This document shows positions 1 to 7,300 of a stretch of DNA of 17,257 bases, one piece after another. This DNA is from RGIG6374 sp045600965 (lineage in GTDB: Bacteria; Bacteroidota; Bacteroidia; Bacteroidales; UBA932). The stretch spans positions 1 through 17,257 of the forward strand of contig JAZRYW010000046.1 in NCBI GenBank assembly GCA_045600965.1, read 5' to 3'. How positions within the stretch are numbered: position 1 is the first letter of the stretch; every line of letters begins with the position of its first letter. The notes under the pieces were generated by a model. That model was given only the letters and a program-made list of their open reading frames with translations. It did not search any database and was not told the origin of the DNA. Position numbers and translations under genes: made by a program.

Positions 1-1
1 T

Positions 2-1216
2 GCCGACATTTTCAATTTCCTTTCGACCCATTGGATTCCGAACCTGTTGTTCTTCCTTGTTTTTATGGTTTTCGCAGCGTCATTCTTCGGAGCGTTCGAG
101 CTTGTCCTACCTAGCCGGATAGTCAATGGCAGTGACAAAAAAAGCGAAGGGAAAGGACTCGGAGGAGTATTCTTTATGGCTCTGACACTGGTTCTGGTTT
201 CATTTTCCTGCACCGGTCCGATAGTCGGTTCAGTACTGATAAAGTCCACCGCCGGTGAATTCTGGACACCGATGGTGACAATGCTGGCCTTCTCCATCAC
301 CTTCGCGCTGCCTTTCACTCTGTTCGCCCTTTTCCCTTCGTGGCTGAAGAAACTGCCCAGGAGCGGAGGTTGGCTCAATACCGTCAAGGTGGTTCTCGGT
401 TTCATTGAAGTCGCTTTGGGATTCAAATTCCTCAGCACTGCCGACCAGACATATCAGTGGGGCATTCTGGACAGAGAAGTCTATCTGGCCATCTGGATAG
501 TATGTTTCGCTATGCTGGGATTCTATCTTCTCGGAAAACTCAGATTCAAGAATGACGAGCCTCTTGAATACATCTCCATAACAAGACTGACTCTGGCGAT
601 TGCGGTATTCTCTTTCGTCGTCTATATGATACCGGGAATGTGGGGCGCGCCGTTGAAGGCCATATCGGGCTACCTGCCTCCCATCCAGACTCAGGACTTT
701 GTCCTCGGAAGCGAAATCATCAGACCTTCCAATGAAGGAAGGACGGTGAAATACGGCGACAGCACACTTGAAATTCCGCTCGGTCTTGACGGCTTCTTCG
801 ACATAGCCGAGGCGGAGCAGTATGCCGACAAGGTGGGGAAGCCCCTGTTCATCGACTTCACGGGCCTCGGCTGTATGAACTGCCGCGAGATGGAAGCGAG
901 GGTGCTTTCCGATCCGGAAATCCTCAGGATGCTCCGCGACAACTATGTCTATGTGGCGCTTTTCGGTGACGACAAGCGCACGGAGGTCGCTCCTCAGGAC
1001 TGGGTCACCACCGACAGCGGCAAGACTCTGAAGACGCTGGGAAAGATAAACTCCTGGTATATGATGAAGGAGTACGGCATCAGCGCCCAACCCTGCTACA
1101 TACTGAAGGGGCACGGCCGCACGCTTCTTGAACCGAGGGCCTACGACCTTGATGTCCAGGCCTTCCGCAACTTCCTCCGCAAGGGGCTTGAGGAGTTTGA
1201 GAATCAGTTGAGATAG
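2..1216 (+). CDS. DsbD-like thiol:disulfide interchange protein, C-terminal part (5' end outside window)
   Basis: The frame is open from base 2 with no start that fits the family, so the N-terminal periplasmic domain and first membrane helices lie upstream of the window. Visible parts are several hydrophobic segments of the DsbD/CcdA membrane domain and a C-terminal thioredoxin-like domain. The membrane cysteine sits in SCTGP (codon 209-211), matching the second redox Cys of the DsbD transmembrane domain. The thioredoxin domain has a CMNC active site (codons 872-874 and 881-883) followed by REME, as in the DsbD gamma domain. Known role of the family: it carries electrons from cytoplasmic thioredoxin across the inner membrane to periplasmic disulfides. 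The TTG at 47 is an internal codon, not a start. The gene ends 13 bp inside the convergent gene at 1204-2412. The family is clear; which periplasmic partner it serves cannot be told. Confidence 0.88.
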   Translation, partial: ADIFNFLSTHWIPNLLFFLVFMVFAASFFGAFELVLPSRIVNGSDKKSEGKGLGGVFFMALTLVLVSFSCTGPIVGSVLIKSTAGEFWTPMVTMLAFSITFALPFTLFALFPSWLKKLPRSGGWLNTVKVVLGFIEVALGFKFLSTADQTYQWGILDREVYLAIWIVCFAMLGFYLLGKLRFKNDEPLEYISITRLTLAIAVFSFVVYMIPGMWGAPLKAISGYLPPIQTQDFVLGSEIIRPSNEGRTVKYGDSTLEIPLGLDGFFDIAEAEQYADKVGKPLFIDFTGLGCMNCREMEARVLSDPEILRMLRDNYVYVALFGDDKRTEVAPQDWVTTDSGKTLKTLGKINSWYMMKEYGISAQPCYILKGHGRTLLEPRAYDLDVQAFRNFLRKGLEEFENQLR

Positions 1217-2412
1217 CGGCTCCAGAATGCCTTTCCGGGCCAGTCGGCAGCATTGTAGATGGCGGCGAAACCGTCCATATCGCCCTGCAGCAGGTAGTAG
1301 CACAGGAAACGCTCGGTGCTGAGGTTAGAGGCAATGCCGCAGAGATTCATCTGACCGAGATTGTAAACGGGATTCTTGGACATCACCCTTGAAACGGCGC
1401 TCGAAAGGGCGTCGTTTTTAGGTTTGTCCTCCGCCTTTGCGCACTGCTTCAGGACTGACAGCGCCATACGGCGGTTTTTGGGATTGCGGCTGAGAATCCA
1501 GGCATATTTTCGGACCATAGTGTAGTTCCCGGCCATTATGTTGTACTTTATGTACTGATACAGCGAAACGTGGCTCATTCCGTGAGGCAGGTGGCAGGAG
1601 AACTGGAATGCCTGGTGAAGGGCTTCGTTGGGACATTTCAGGGATTCGTTGAGCACCATATTGAAGAAGTTGCCCACAGGCGTGTCGAGCCCCTGCATAT
1701 CGAAATCCTCAGGGCCTCTGACAGGGTAGTCGAAAAGATGATCGGCCAGGCCGCCGGTCTCTCCCAGGGCAAGGAAGGCGAAGGGCATAAGTTCCGGATG
1801 AACGGCACAGGCCTTTGGGGTGGCGGCCTGGAGTACGTCGCTCCACCGGTATTTCCTTGCGCAGACCTGAACCTTCGCGAGCCTCTCGGCGTAGCGTATC
1901 CTGCCGTCCGTGCAGACTGCAAGCGCGGAAACGGCTGCAATGGCAAGACATACGGCCGTCTCAATCCTTCCCGCATCACGTTTCTGTCGTCTGCAAAAGG
2001 CGCACGAAAAGGCAAGGGCCGCCGCGCTGCACAGCAGGACTGCCACTGCCGGCGTATTGTCACCCTTCAAGGCGGTGAGATACCACACCGCGCAGGCTCC
2101 CGCCATTGCGACAATGCGGCCGAAGGGAATGCCGAACCTTCTGAAAAGGGCTGAAATGCAGAGATATGTCAAAGTTGTCAGAGCGGCGGTGATCAGCCAT
2201 CCTATGCTGTCGTAATACTGGACCAGGAAGCTTCCGATGATATGCGACAGCGGCAGGGGCGCGGACAGCACTTCGCGCAACCAGTCCCCGGTCAGAAGGA
2301 AAAGACCGCAGTTCTCCTGAAATTCGAGAGAGTATCTTCCGAAAAGCAGGCTGACTGCCGCAACGGCTGCAAAGAGCAGGGCGGGGAGGAGTTTATCTGA
2401 CGACAGTTTCAT
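1204..2412 (-). CDS. polytopic membrane protein of unknown function (possibly DUF6057 family)
   Basis: A 402-residue protein. The N-terminal 170 residues hold about five hydrophobic segments (roughly 8-25, 55-90, 98-115, 121-140, 153-168). The rest is a soluble, helix-rich region with no catalytic motif I can name; its spacing of aromatic and Leu residues (RKYAWILSRNPKNRR, ERFLCYYLLQGD) suggests TPR-like helical repeats. From memory, the layout and the C-terminal wording resemble the Bacteroidales family DUF6057, but this copy seems shorter than the members I recall, so that name is tentative. ATG at 2412 overlaps the end of the sugar-permease gene by 20 bp, so the two are probably co-transcribed and translationally coupled. 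The 3' end overlaps the DsbD-like gene tail-to-tail by 13 bp, and I see no terminator between them. Confidence 0.75.
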   Translation of the reverse strand: MKLSSDKLLPALLFAAVAAVSLLFGRYSLEFQENCGLFLLTGDWLREVLSAPLPLSHIIGSFLVQYYDSIGWLITAALTTLTYLCISALFRRFGIPFGRIVAMAGACAVWYLTALKGDNTPAVAVLLCSAAALAFSCAFCRRQKRDAGRIETAVCLAIAAVSALAVCTDGRIRYAERLAKVQVCARKYRWSDVLQAATPKACAVHPELMPFAFLALGETGGLADHLFDYPVRGPEDFDMQGLDTPVGNFFNMVLNESLKCPNEALHQAFQFSCHLPHGMSHVSLYQYIKYNIMAGNYTMVRKYAWILSRNPKNRRMALSVLKQCAKAEDKPKNDALSSAVSRVMSKNPVYNLGQMNLCGIASNLSTERFLCYYLLQGDMDGFAAIYNAADWPGKAFWSRYLN

Positions 2413-3712
2413 TGCGTGAGGCCCTTCTGATGCAGCGCAGGCCGTAGATTGTGATCAGGATGAAGCAGATAAGGGGAAGTATGAAACTGCAGTTCACGGC
2501 AGGGTGGCCGTTGATTGAGCCAAGGTCTATTATTGCTCCCTGAAGGGGAGGGAGGATGGAGCCTCCGACTATGGCTTCCACCAGGAAAGCCGCTCCGAGG
2601 GTCGAATCCTCGGGCGCCACGCCTTCGAGAGAGATTCCGTAGATGGTGGGGAACATAAGGCTCATGAATGCGCTGACCGCAACGAGGCACCAGAGCCCCG
2701 CGGGGCCGACGAATATTATCGCTCCCGCCGTGCAGATTCCGGCTCCCATGCCGAATATGACGAGCATCCTGCGCGCGCTGACGAACTTCATCGCGGCGGT
2801 GGAGATGAATCTGAAACAGAGGAACAGCGACATCGCTATGATGTTGTATTTCTGAGCGGTGGCCTTGTCTATGCCGAGGTTGTCGGCATACTGGATGATG
2901 AAGGTCCAGGTCATTATCTGCGCGCCTACGTAGAAGAGCTGAGCCAGCACACCCTCACGGTATTCGGCGTTGCGCCAGAGCCGGCCCATAGTGCCCTTGG
3001 GGCGTGATGAACTGCCGGTCTGGCGTGGCATACGGGCAATGGCGATGACGATGAACACCAGCGCCACCACGCAGCCCAGCGCGACGTAGGCGTTGCGTAT
3101 GATCTCTATGTCGTGGGTACCTTCCGTTGCCCTGACGGCATCGGGCAGGGTGTTGAATATCAGTTTGCCGGTCTCGTCGCGGTGCTTGTCGCTCAGAAGG
3201 TTGGGCAGCACCACCCAGGAAGCGACGGCCATTCCGGCGAGCGAGCCCATAGGGTTGAACGACTGCGCCAGGTTGAGCCTGCGGGTCGAGTTGTCCTTTC
3301 CGCCGAGCGAAAGTATGAAGGGGTTGGCGGTGGTCTCCAGGAAAGCGAGCCCGAAGGTCAGGACATAGAGTGAAAGGCAGAAGAAGAGAAAGCTCTGCTG
3401 CGCCGCCGCGGGGATGAAAAGGAAAGCGCCGACCGCATAGAGGGCCAGACCGAGGACGATGCCGCTCTTGTAGCTGTATCTGCGGATGAACAGCGCGGCG
3501 GGGATGGCCATCGTTGCGTAACCCCCGTAGAACGCGAACTGAATAAGCGACGCCTTGGCGGCGGAAAGGTCCATTATGGTCTGGAAGGCGGCCACCATGG
3601 GGTTGGTGATGTCGTTGGCGAAGCCCCACAGGGCGAAGAGGGTGGTCACGAGAATGAAAGTCAGCAGGTATTGCGGAGGTACCAGTCTTTCAGAGGCGTT
3701 CTTGTTTTTCAT
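2393..3712 (-). CDS. FucP/GluP-type sugar:H+ symporter (MFS)
   Basis: A 439-residue, 12-helix permease matching E. coli FucP (438 aa) along its length. Shared landmarks are WGFANDITNP (29-38), QFAFYGGY (58-65), YSYKSGI (79-85), FLETTANPF (124-132, with the key acidic Glu126), LNLAQSFNP, AQLFYVGAQ, SAFMSLMFPTIY and the late IVGGSILPP. Aligned from memory, the second acidic residue of E. coli FucP (Asp46) falls on Asn37 here, with Asp34 nearby, so the sugar may not be fucose; glucose/galactose or another hexose is possible. The frame stays open upstream to 4429, but the added residues are shadow sequence of the divergent gene. ATG 3712 gives the family N-terminus and lies just below a -7 box at 3734-3741. 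It is the first gene of a likely pair with the 1204-2412 membrane protein, whose start it overlaps. Confidence 0.9.
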   Translation of the reverse strand: MKNKNASERLVPPQYLLTFILVTTLFALWGFANDITNPMVAAFQTIMDLSAAKASLIQFAFYGGYATMAIPAALFIRRYSYKSGIVLGLALYAVGAFLFIPAAAQQSFLFFCLSLYVLTFGLAFLETTANPFILSLGGKDNSTRRLNLAQSFNPMGSLAGMAVASWVVLPNLLSDKHRDETGKLIFNTLPDAVRATEGTHDIEIIRNAYVALGCVVALVFIVIAIARMPRQTGSSSRPKGTMGRLWRNAEYREGVLAQLFYVGAQIMTWTFIIQYADNLGIDKATAQKYNIIAMSLFLCFRFISTAAMKFVSARRMLVIFGMGAGICTAGAIIFVGPAGLWCLVAVSAFMSLMFPTIYGISLEGVAPEDSTLGAAFLVEAIVGGSILPPLQGAIIDLGSINGHPAVNCSFILPLICFILITIYGLRCIRRASRNETVVR

Positions 3713-3733
3713 TTCATCCGTTGTTACGTCTGG

Positions 3734-3741
3734 CAAAGTTA
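3734..3741 (-). promoter_or_regulatory. Bacteroidetes -7 box for the sugar permease
   Basis: On the minus strand the bases read TAACTTTG, matching TAnnTTTG, 21 bp upstream of ATG 3712. No clear -33 TTTG is visible. It shares an 87-bp intergenic space with the divergent promoter at 3749-3779. Confidence 0.6.
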
Positions 3742-3748
3742 GTATTTT

Positions 3749-3779
3749 TTGTAAAACAGAGCAGTATGAAGTATCTTTG
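3749..3779 (+). promoter_or_regulatory. Bacteroidetes promoter for the SDR-PAP2 gene
   Basis: The -7 box TATCTTTG is at 3772-3779, with a TTG -33 element at 3749-3751 and a 20-bp spacer, close to the Bacteroidetes sigma consensus. The ATG follows 20 bp after the -7 box, so the leader is very short and shows no Shine-Dalgarno sequence. Confidence 0.65.
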
Positions 3780-3799
3780 CGCCGTTTTCCCCGCCCCTT

Positions 3800-5224
3800 A
3801 TGCTCAAAGATAAAACCAAAGCCTTTCTCCGTGAAAAGTGCCTCTGCGAAGTCAGGGGCAAGGTGGCCGTCGTGACCGGCTCCAACAGCGGCATAGGGTT
3901 CAAGGCGGCCGAAGAGCTCGTATTCCTCGGCGCGAAGGTGGTGATGGCCTGCCGCAATCCGCAGAAGGCGCAGTCCGCGCGTCAGGCCCTGCTTGATGAA
4001 TATCCCGACGCTTCGATTGACATATATCAGCTCGACATAGCATCCGCCGCTTCCATCGAGGCCTTCGCGCAGCGCATAGAAGCCGACGGACTCGATATTC
4101 ACGCGTTCGTCAACAACGCCGGCATCCTCAAGAGCGGCGCCAGGACGCAGGACGATATGGAGGCGGTAATAGGCACAAACTACATCGGGACAAGGCGTCT
4201 GACCGAGCGCATCCTGCCTTATCTGCTTTCCCTGCCGCACCCGGTGAAAATAATAAACGCCTCGAGCATACTCTACAAGGTGGGATCCATACGCAAGGGA
4301 GATTTCTTCCGACATCGCCGCTACAACCATTTCGCGGCCTACTCCCAGTCCAAGCTCTGCATAACCCGATATTCGCTTGACCTTCACCGCCGTCTTGAAG
4401 GAGGGAACACCGATGTATGGCTCAGTCATCCCGGCATTGCGATAACTCCCATAGCGGCAAAGGCTTACGGCAAGGTGGTGGGCGCGCTTGCAGGCGTCAG
4501 CGTGGCCCGCATATTCCAGTCTCCCGAGAAGAGCGCGCTTGCCATACCATATATCATTGCCAACGACCTTCCTTCCGGAAAGATGTACGGGCCGGCAGGG
4601 CTGCTCGACAGCTGGGGTTATCCAGCCGCCAACCGCATACTTCCAAAGGCGTACGGAAAGGCCCGCAAGGCACTGGCTGTGTTGGCCCTCCTGCTGGCCT
4701 GCACCTTCAGCGCCTCCGCGCAGAACACGGCTTCGAAGATGGTGGACGCCTCCACCGACCTGCTCAGCCTGGTGCCGTCAGCCACCGGCTTTGTCGCCGC
4801 CATCGTCAACAGGGACCCGGACGGCGTTCTCCAGCTTGCCATCGGCACCACCGCCACGCTTGCGCTCAACTACGCCTTCAAAGCCCTTGTCGACAAGCAG
4901 CGCCCCGATGGAACCGGCGTGCATTCCTTCCCGAGTTCGCACACTGCAATGTCATTTGAAGGAGCGACTTTCACTATGCGCAGATATGGCTGGAAATGGG
5001 GCGTGCCGGCATACGCGGTATCCTGCTATGTGGCGTGGGGGAGGGTATTCGCGCAGAGGCACGACTGGTGGGACGTGCTTGGCGGAGCCGTCATAGGCGC
5101 CGGAAGCGCCCTGCTCTGCACACGGAAATTCATACCGCAGGGCCTTGAACTGTCGCCGGCCCTGATTTCCGACGGACGCAACAGCTATTGCGGCCTGACG
5201 GCGACAGTGACACTGCCCATCTGA
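3800..5224 (+). CDS. short-chain dehydrogenase fused to a PAP2-type phosphatase
   Basis: One 474-residue open frame holds two complete-looking enzymes. Residues 18 to about 285 are an SDR NAD(P)-dependent oxidoreductase: TGSNSGIG (26-33) binds the dinucleotide, NNAG is at 105-108, the catalytic Ser is at 155/156, and Y181xxxK185 follows. Residues 291-308 are a hydrophobic stretch after a basic KARK and end in ASAQ; this looks like a Sec signal peptide, and LLAC (298-301) could even be a lipobox. Residues about 310-445 are a PAP2 domain with all three motifs: K361x6R368P, P378SSH381, and R415x5H421x3D425. No ATG lies between the halves. GTG 4679 and TTG 4682 are possible internal starts, but both fall inside the hydrophobic core. 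If read as one chain, the SDR would be cytoplasmic and the phosphatase outside the inner membrane. Substrates are unknown. The convergent lysR-type gene ends 4 bp beyond the stop. Confidence 0.85.
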   Translation: MLKDKTKAFLREKCLCEVRGKVAVVTGSNSGIGFKAAEELVFLGAKVVMACRNPQKAQSARQALLDEYPDASIDIYQLDIASAASIEAFAQRIEADGLDIHAFVNNAGILKSGARTQDDMEAVIGTNYIGTRRLTERILPYLLSLPHPVKIINASSILYKVGSIRKGDFFRHRRYNHFAAYSQSKLCITRYSLDLHRRLEGGNTDVWLSHPGIAITPIAAKAYGKVVGALAGVSVARIFQSPEKSALAIPYIIANDLPSGKMYGPAGLLDSWGYPAANRILPKAYGKARKALAVLALLLACTFSASAQNTASKMVDASTDLLSLVPSATGFVAAIVNRDPDGVLQLAIGTTATLALNYAFKALVDKQRPDGTGVHSFPSSHTAMSFEGATFTMRRYGWKWGVPAYAVSCYVAWGRVFAQRHDWWDVLGGAVIGAGSALLCTRKFIPQGLELSPALISDGRNSYCGLTATVTLPI

Positions 5225-5228
5225 CGGG

Positions 5229-6134
5229 TCAGTCCTGAAGGTTCCTGGCCAGTTTCTCCATCTGAGCCGACTCCCTGAGCATCTCAAGGAATATCTCAGC
5301 GGAGCGCTTGCGGTAGCCCGACTTGAGACGGTGCACGCAGCCTTCCATATTGATACGGTTGTTGTCGAAGGGCACCGCCACCAGATTCGGCCTGTAGAAG
5401 GATGCCAGCGACGACACCAGGGCCACCAGATTGGTGCCCTGTATGATGTCCATAATCAAAACCGGGTCGTTGACTTCCGCCTTGACGTTGAGTTTCCGGG
5501 TGTCGAGCCCCACGAAGTTGTCGAAGGTGCGTCGTGCCTGCAGTCCGCTTGCGGGAAGGACGAGGCCGAGATTCTCGATATCCTCTATGGTCAGGCCCTT
5601 GCGTGTGGCAAGAGGATGCTCCTTCCTCATCACCACGCTGAGGCTGCTGTGGAAAAGGCGTTCCGACTCTATGTCCTCATATTCCATAATGGGTTTGAAG
5701 GCCAGCGCGAGGTCGAGTTCCTTCTCCCTGAGCCTTTTCATAAGGTCTGCTGCAGTGCTCGAGCAGATGAAGAGCTTCATTCCGGGATATTTCCTTATGA
5801 AGTTTTTCACGGTCTCTATGGCAAGCCCGCTGAAGGACTGGGTGGTTCCTATGCGGAGAGTGCCCGTGATGGCCCCTCTGAGATCCTTCATCCTGTCGGA
5901 GCAGGCCTGTGAAGCGGATATTGTCTCCTCTGCCAGAGGCAGCAGTTCCTCGCCGGCCTCGGTGAGGGTCACTGAATGTGAAGTCCTGTCGAAAAGCACG
6001 GAACCGATTTCATCCTCAAGCTGCCTTATCTGCTGGGAGAGTGTTCCCTGGGTGATGAACAGGCGCCTGGACGCCTCGGAAAAGTTGAGGGTCCTGGCCA
6101 CCATCACGAAATATCTCAATTGACGCAATTCCAT
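5229..6134 (-). CDS. LysR-family transcriptional regulator
   Basis: A 301-residue LTTR of usual length. The N-terminal winged helix-turn-helix is at about residues 3-60 (recognition region around FITQGTLSQQIRQLE), followed by the conserved FDRTSHSVTLTEAGEELL wing and linker helix. A periplasmic-binding-protein-like effector domain runs from about residue 90 (GTLRIGTTQSF) to the end. I see no OxyR-like redox Cys pair in a recognisable context, so the inducer is unknown. It is divergent from the superoxide reductase-lipocalin gene, and the space between carries a T-N11-A operator overlapping its own -7 box. This is the classic setup for self-repression and activation of the neighbour. That makes it the probable regulator of the superoxide reductase/ferritin unit, by inference from position. 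Confidence 0.93.
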   Translation of the reverse strand: MELRQLRYFVMVARTLNFSEASRRLFITQGTLSQQIRQLEDEIGSVLFDRTSHSVTLTEAGEELLPLAEETISASQACSDRMKDLRGAITGTLRIGTTQSFSGLAIETVKNFIRKYPGMKLFICSSTAADLMKRLREKELDLALAFKPIMEYEDIESERLFHSSLSVVMRKEHPLATRKGLTIEDIENLGLVLPASGLQARRTFDNFVGLDTRKLNVKAEVNDPVLIMDIIQGTNLVALVSSLASFYRPNLVAVPFDNNRINMEGCVHRLKSGYRKRSAEIFLEMLRESAQMEKLARNLQD

Positions 6135-6142
6135 AGTGGTGA

Positions 6143-6150
6143 CAAATATA
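6143..6150 (-). promoter_or_regulatory. -7 box for the LysR regulator
   Basis: On the minus strand the bases read TATATTTG (TAnnTTTG), 8 bp upstream of the ATG at 6134, implying an almost leaderless transcript. Its upstream end overlaps the operator at 6149-6165 by two bases, so bound LysR protein would block it. Confidence 0.6.
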
Positions 6151-6198
6151 TTGATAATTTCAATAGTAACTAAAGAAAAAATGTATGAATTTTCAATA
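6149..6198. promoter_or_regulatory. LysR operator: dyad plus a second half-site
   Basis: A perfect inverted repeat, TATTGA-N5-TCAATA, spans 6149-6165 and contains the LTTR signature T-N11-A (TTGATAATTTCAA). A second, weaker dyad, TATGAATTTTCAATA, is at 6184-6198. The shared TTTCAATA or TTTTCAATA halves are 33 bp apart, about three helical turns, and so on the same face. The first site covers the regulator's own -7 box; the second ends 20 bp before the -7 box of the divergent gene, where a -33 element would sit. This fits a recognition site plus activation site. Confidence 0.65.
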
Positions 6199-6218
6199 CA
6201 AGACCCGTTTCGCCGCTA

Positions 6219-6226
6219 TACCTTTG
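6219..6226 (+). promoter_or_regulatory. -7 box for the superoxide reductase-lipocalin / ferritin unit
   Basis: TACCTTTG matches TAnnTTTG and is 28 bp upstream of ATG 6255. No good TTTG lies at the -33 position, which instead overlaps the second LysR half-site. That is as expected for an activator-dependent promoter. Confidence 0.6.
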
Positions 6227-6254
6227 CCGTTGCAAATAAAAAACAAACACAGCT

Positions 6255-7250
6255 ATGAAAACGAAATTCTATTTCTGCACAAGATGCGGAAACGTTATTG
6301 TGAAAGTGGTGGACAGTGGTGTGACCCCTGTATGCTGCGGAGAGGAAATGGTCGAACTGAAGCCTCATGCCGAAGATGTGGCGAAGGAGAAGCACCTTCC
6401 CGTCATCGAGAGGGTTGACGGGCACACCGTCAGGGTGAAGGTGGGAAGCGAGCCCCATCCTATGACACCGGACCATCACATCTGCTTCATCTGCCTCGAG
6501 ACCGACAGAGGCGTGGAAGTGCGCTACCTCAAGCCTGACGAACCCGCCCGGGCAGAGTTCAGCGACTTCTGCGGAAAGATACTGGCGGTCTACGAGTACT
6601 GCAACATCCACGGGCTGTGGAGAACCGACTGTCCCGCCGATGGCTGCGGCACCGAAAAGAAATCCTGCAATAATGAAAACAATCCCGACAAGGGCCGCTG
6701 CTGCAGATTCGGCGGAAAGAAGAAAATTCTTCCGATGTTCTTTGCGCTGCTGCCCTTCTCGCTCTTTGCACAGGACTTCGACAATTCGGCGGTCGGCTCT
6801 CTGAGCATCGACAGGTTTCTCGGCACCTGGTATGAGATAGCACGTTTCGACCACAGTTTCGAACGCGGGCTGTCTTATGCCAAGGCCGTGTATACCCTCA
6901 ATGAAGACGGCACCATTCGCGTGGTCAACAGCGGCATCAAGAAGGGCAAGGCCAAGGAGTCGGTCGGCAAGGCAAAGATCACCGATGAGCAGGGCGTGCT
7001 CAGGGTGTCCTTCTTCTGGCCCTTCTTCTCCGACTACAGGGTGATGATGCTCGCCGATGACTATTCCTACGCCCTTGTGGGCTCCGGTTCGGACGACTGC
7101 CTGTGGATTCTTTCCAGGGATCCCGGCATACGCCAGCGTGACCTTGATTTGATACTGGCCGAAGCCGAGCGCCGCGGCTATGACACTGACGAACTCATCT
7201 GGGTGGAGCAGAACTCCGCCGATGAAGAGGAGTATGTCGCAGGCAATTAA
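6255..7250 (+). CDS. desulfoferrodoxin (2Fe superoxide reductase) fused to an exported lipocalin
   Basis: A 331-residue frame with two domains. Residues 1 to about 125 are desulfoferrodoxin. Cys8, Cys11, Cys27 and Cys28 form the desulforedoxin Fe(Cys)4 centre I. His47, His68, His74, Cys116 and His119 match the catalytic Fe(His)4Cys centre II, and Glu45-Lys46 match the residues that guide superoxide. A Cys-rich linker follows (Cys126, 131, 138, 149, 150). Then KKK and a hydrophobic stretch ending FAQ (155-173) look like a Sec signal peptide. The rest is a Blc-type lipocalin with the GTWYEIARF signature at 190-198. ATG 6735 (Met161) is the only ATG-type internal start, but it would lose the basic n-region. 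The SOR part reduces superoxide to peroxide; the lipocalin part would bind a hydrophobic ligand in the envelope. Ferritin follows after 50 bp with no promoter seen between them. Confidence 0.88.
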   Translation: MKTKFYFCTRCGNVIVKVVDSGVTPVCCGEEMVELKPHAEDVAKEKHLPVIERVDGHTVRVKVGSEPHPMTPDHHICFICLETDRGVEVRYLKPDEPARAEFSDFCGKILAVYEYCNIHGLWRTDCPADGCGTEKKSCNNENNPDKGRCCRFGGKKKILPMFFALLPFSLFAQDFDNSAVGSLSIDRFLGTWYEIARFDHSFERGLSYAKAVYTLNEDGTIRVVNSGIKKGKAKESVGKAKITDEQGVLRVSFFWPFFSDYRVMMLADDYSYALVGSGSDDCLWILSRDPGIRQRDLDLILAEAERRGYDTDELIWVEQNSADEEEYVAGN

Positions 7251-7300
7251 TCTGCTGATGAAGCCGGACAATTCACACATTCTTTCAAATAACAGACATT

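Noticed and set aside
230..1303. Long minus-strand frame opposite the DsbD-like gene
   Set aside because: It lies opposite a gene with clear CMNC and SCTGP motifs, its product has no family character, and it also overlaps the next real gene.
3713..4429. N-terminal extension of the sugar permease
   Set aside because: The added residues come from the opposite strand of the SDR gene and the intergenic promoters; ATG 3712 gives the FucP-type N-terminus.
6673..6740. Separate lipocalin gene starting at ATG 6673
   Set aside because: That ATG is in another frame and its product quickly loses the signal peptide and never reads the lipocalin domain.
3800..7250. Stop-codon reassignment as the cause of the two fusions
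   Set aside because: TAA, TAG and TGA all end genes normally in the window, and the fused frames contain no in-frame stop to be read through.
6216..7280. Long minus-strand frame opposite the superoxide reductase-lipocalin gene
   Set aside because: It mirrors the codon pattern of the real gene, which has all expected metal ligands on the plus strand.
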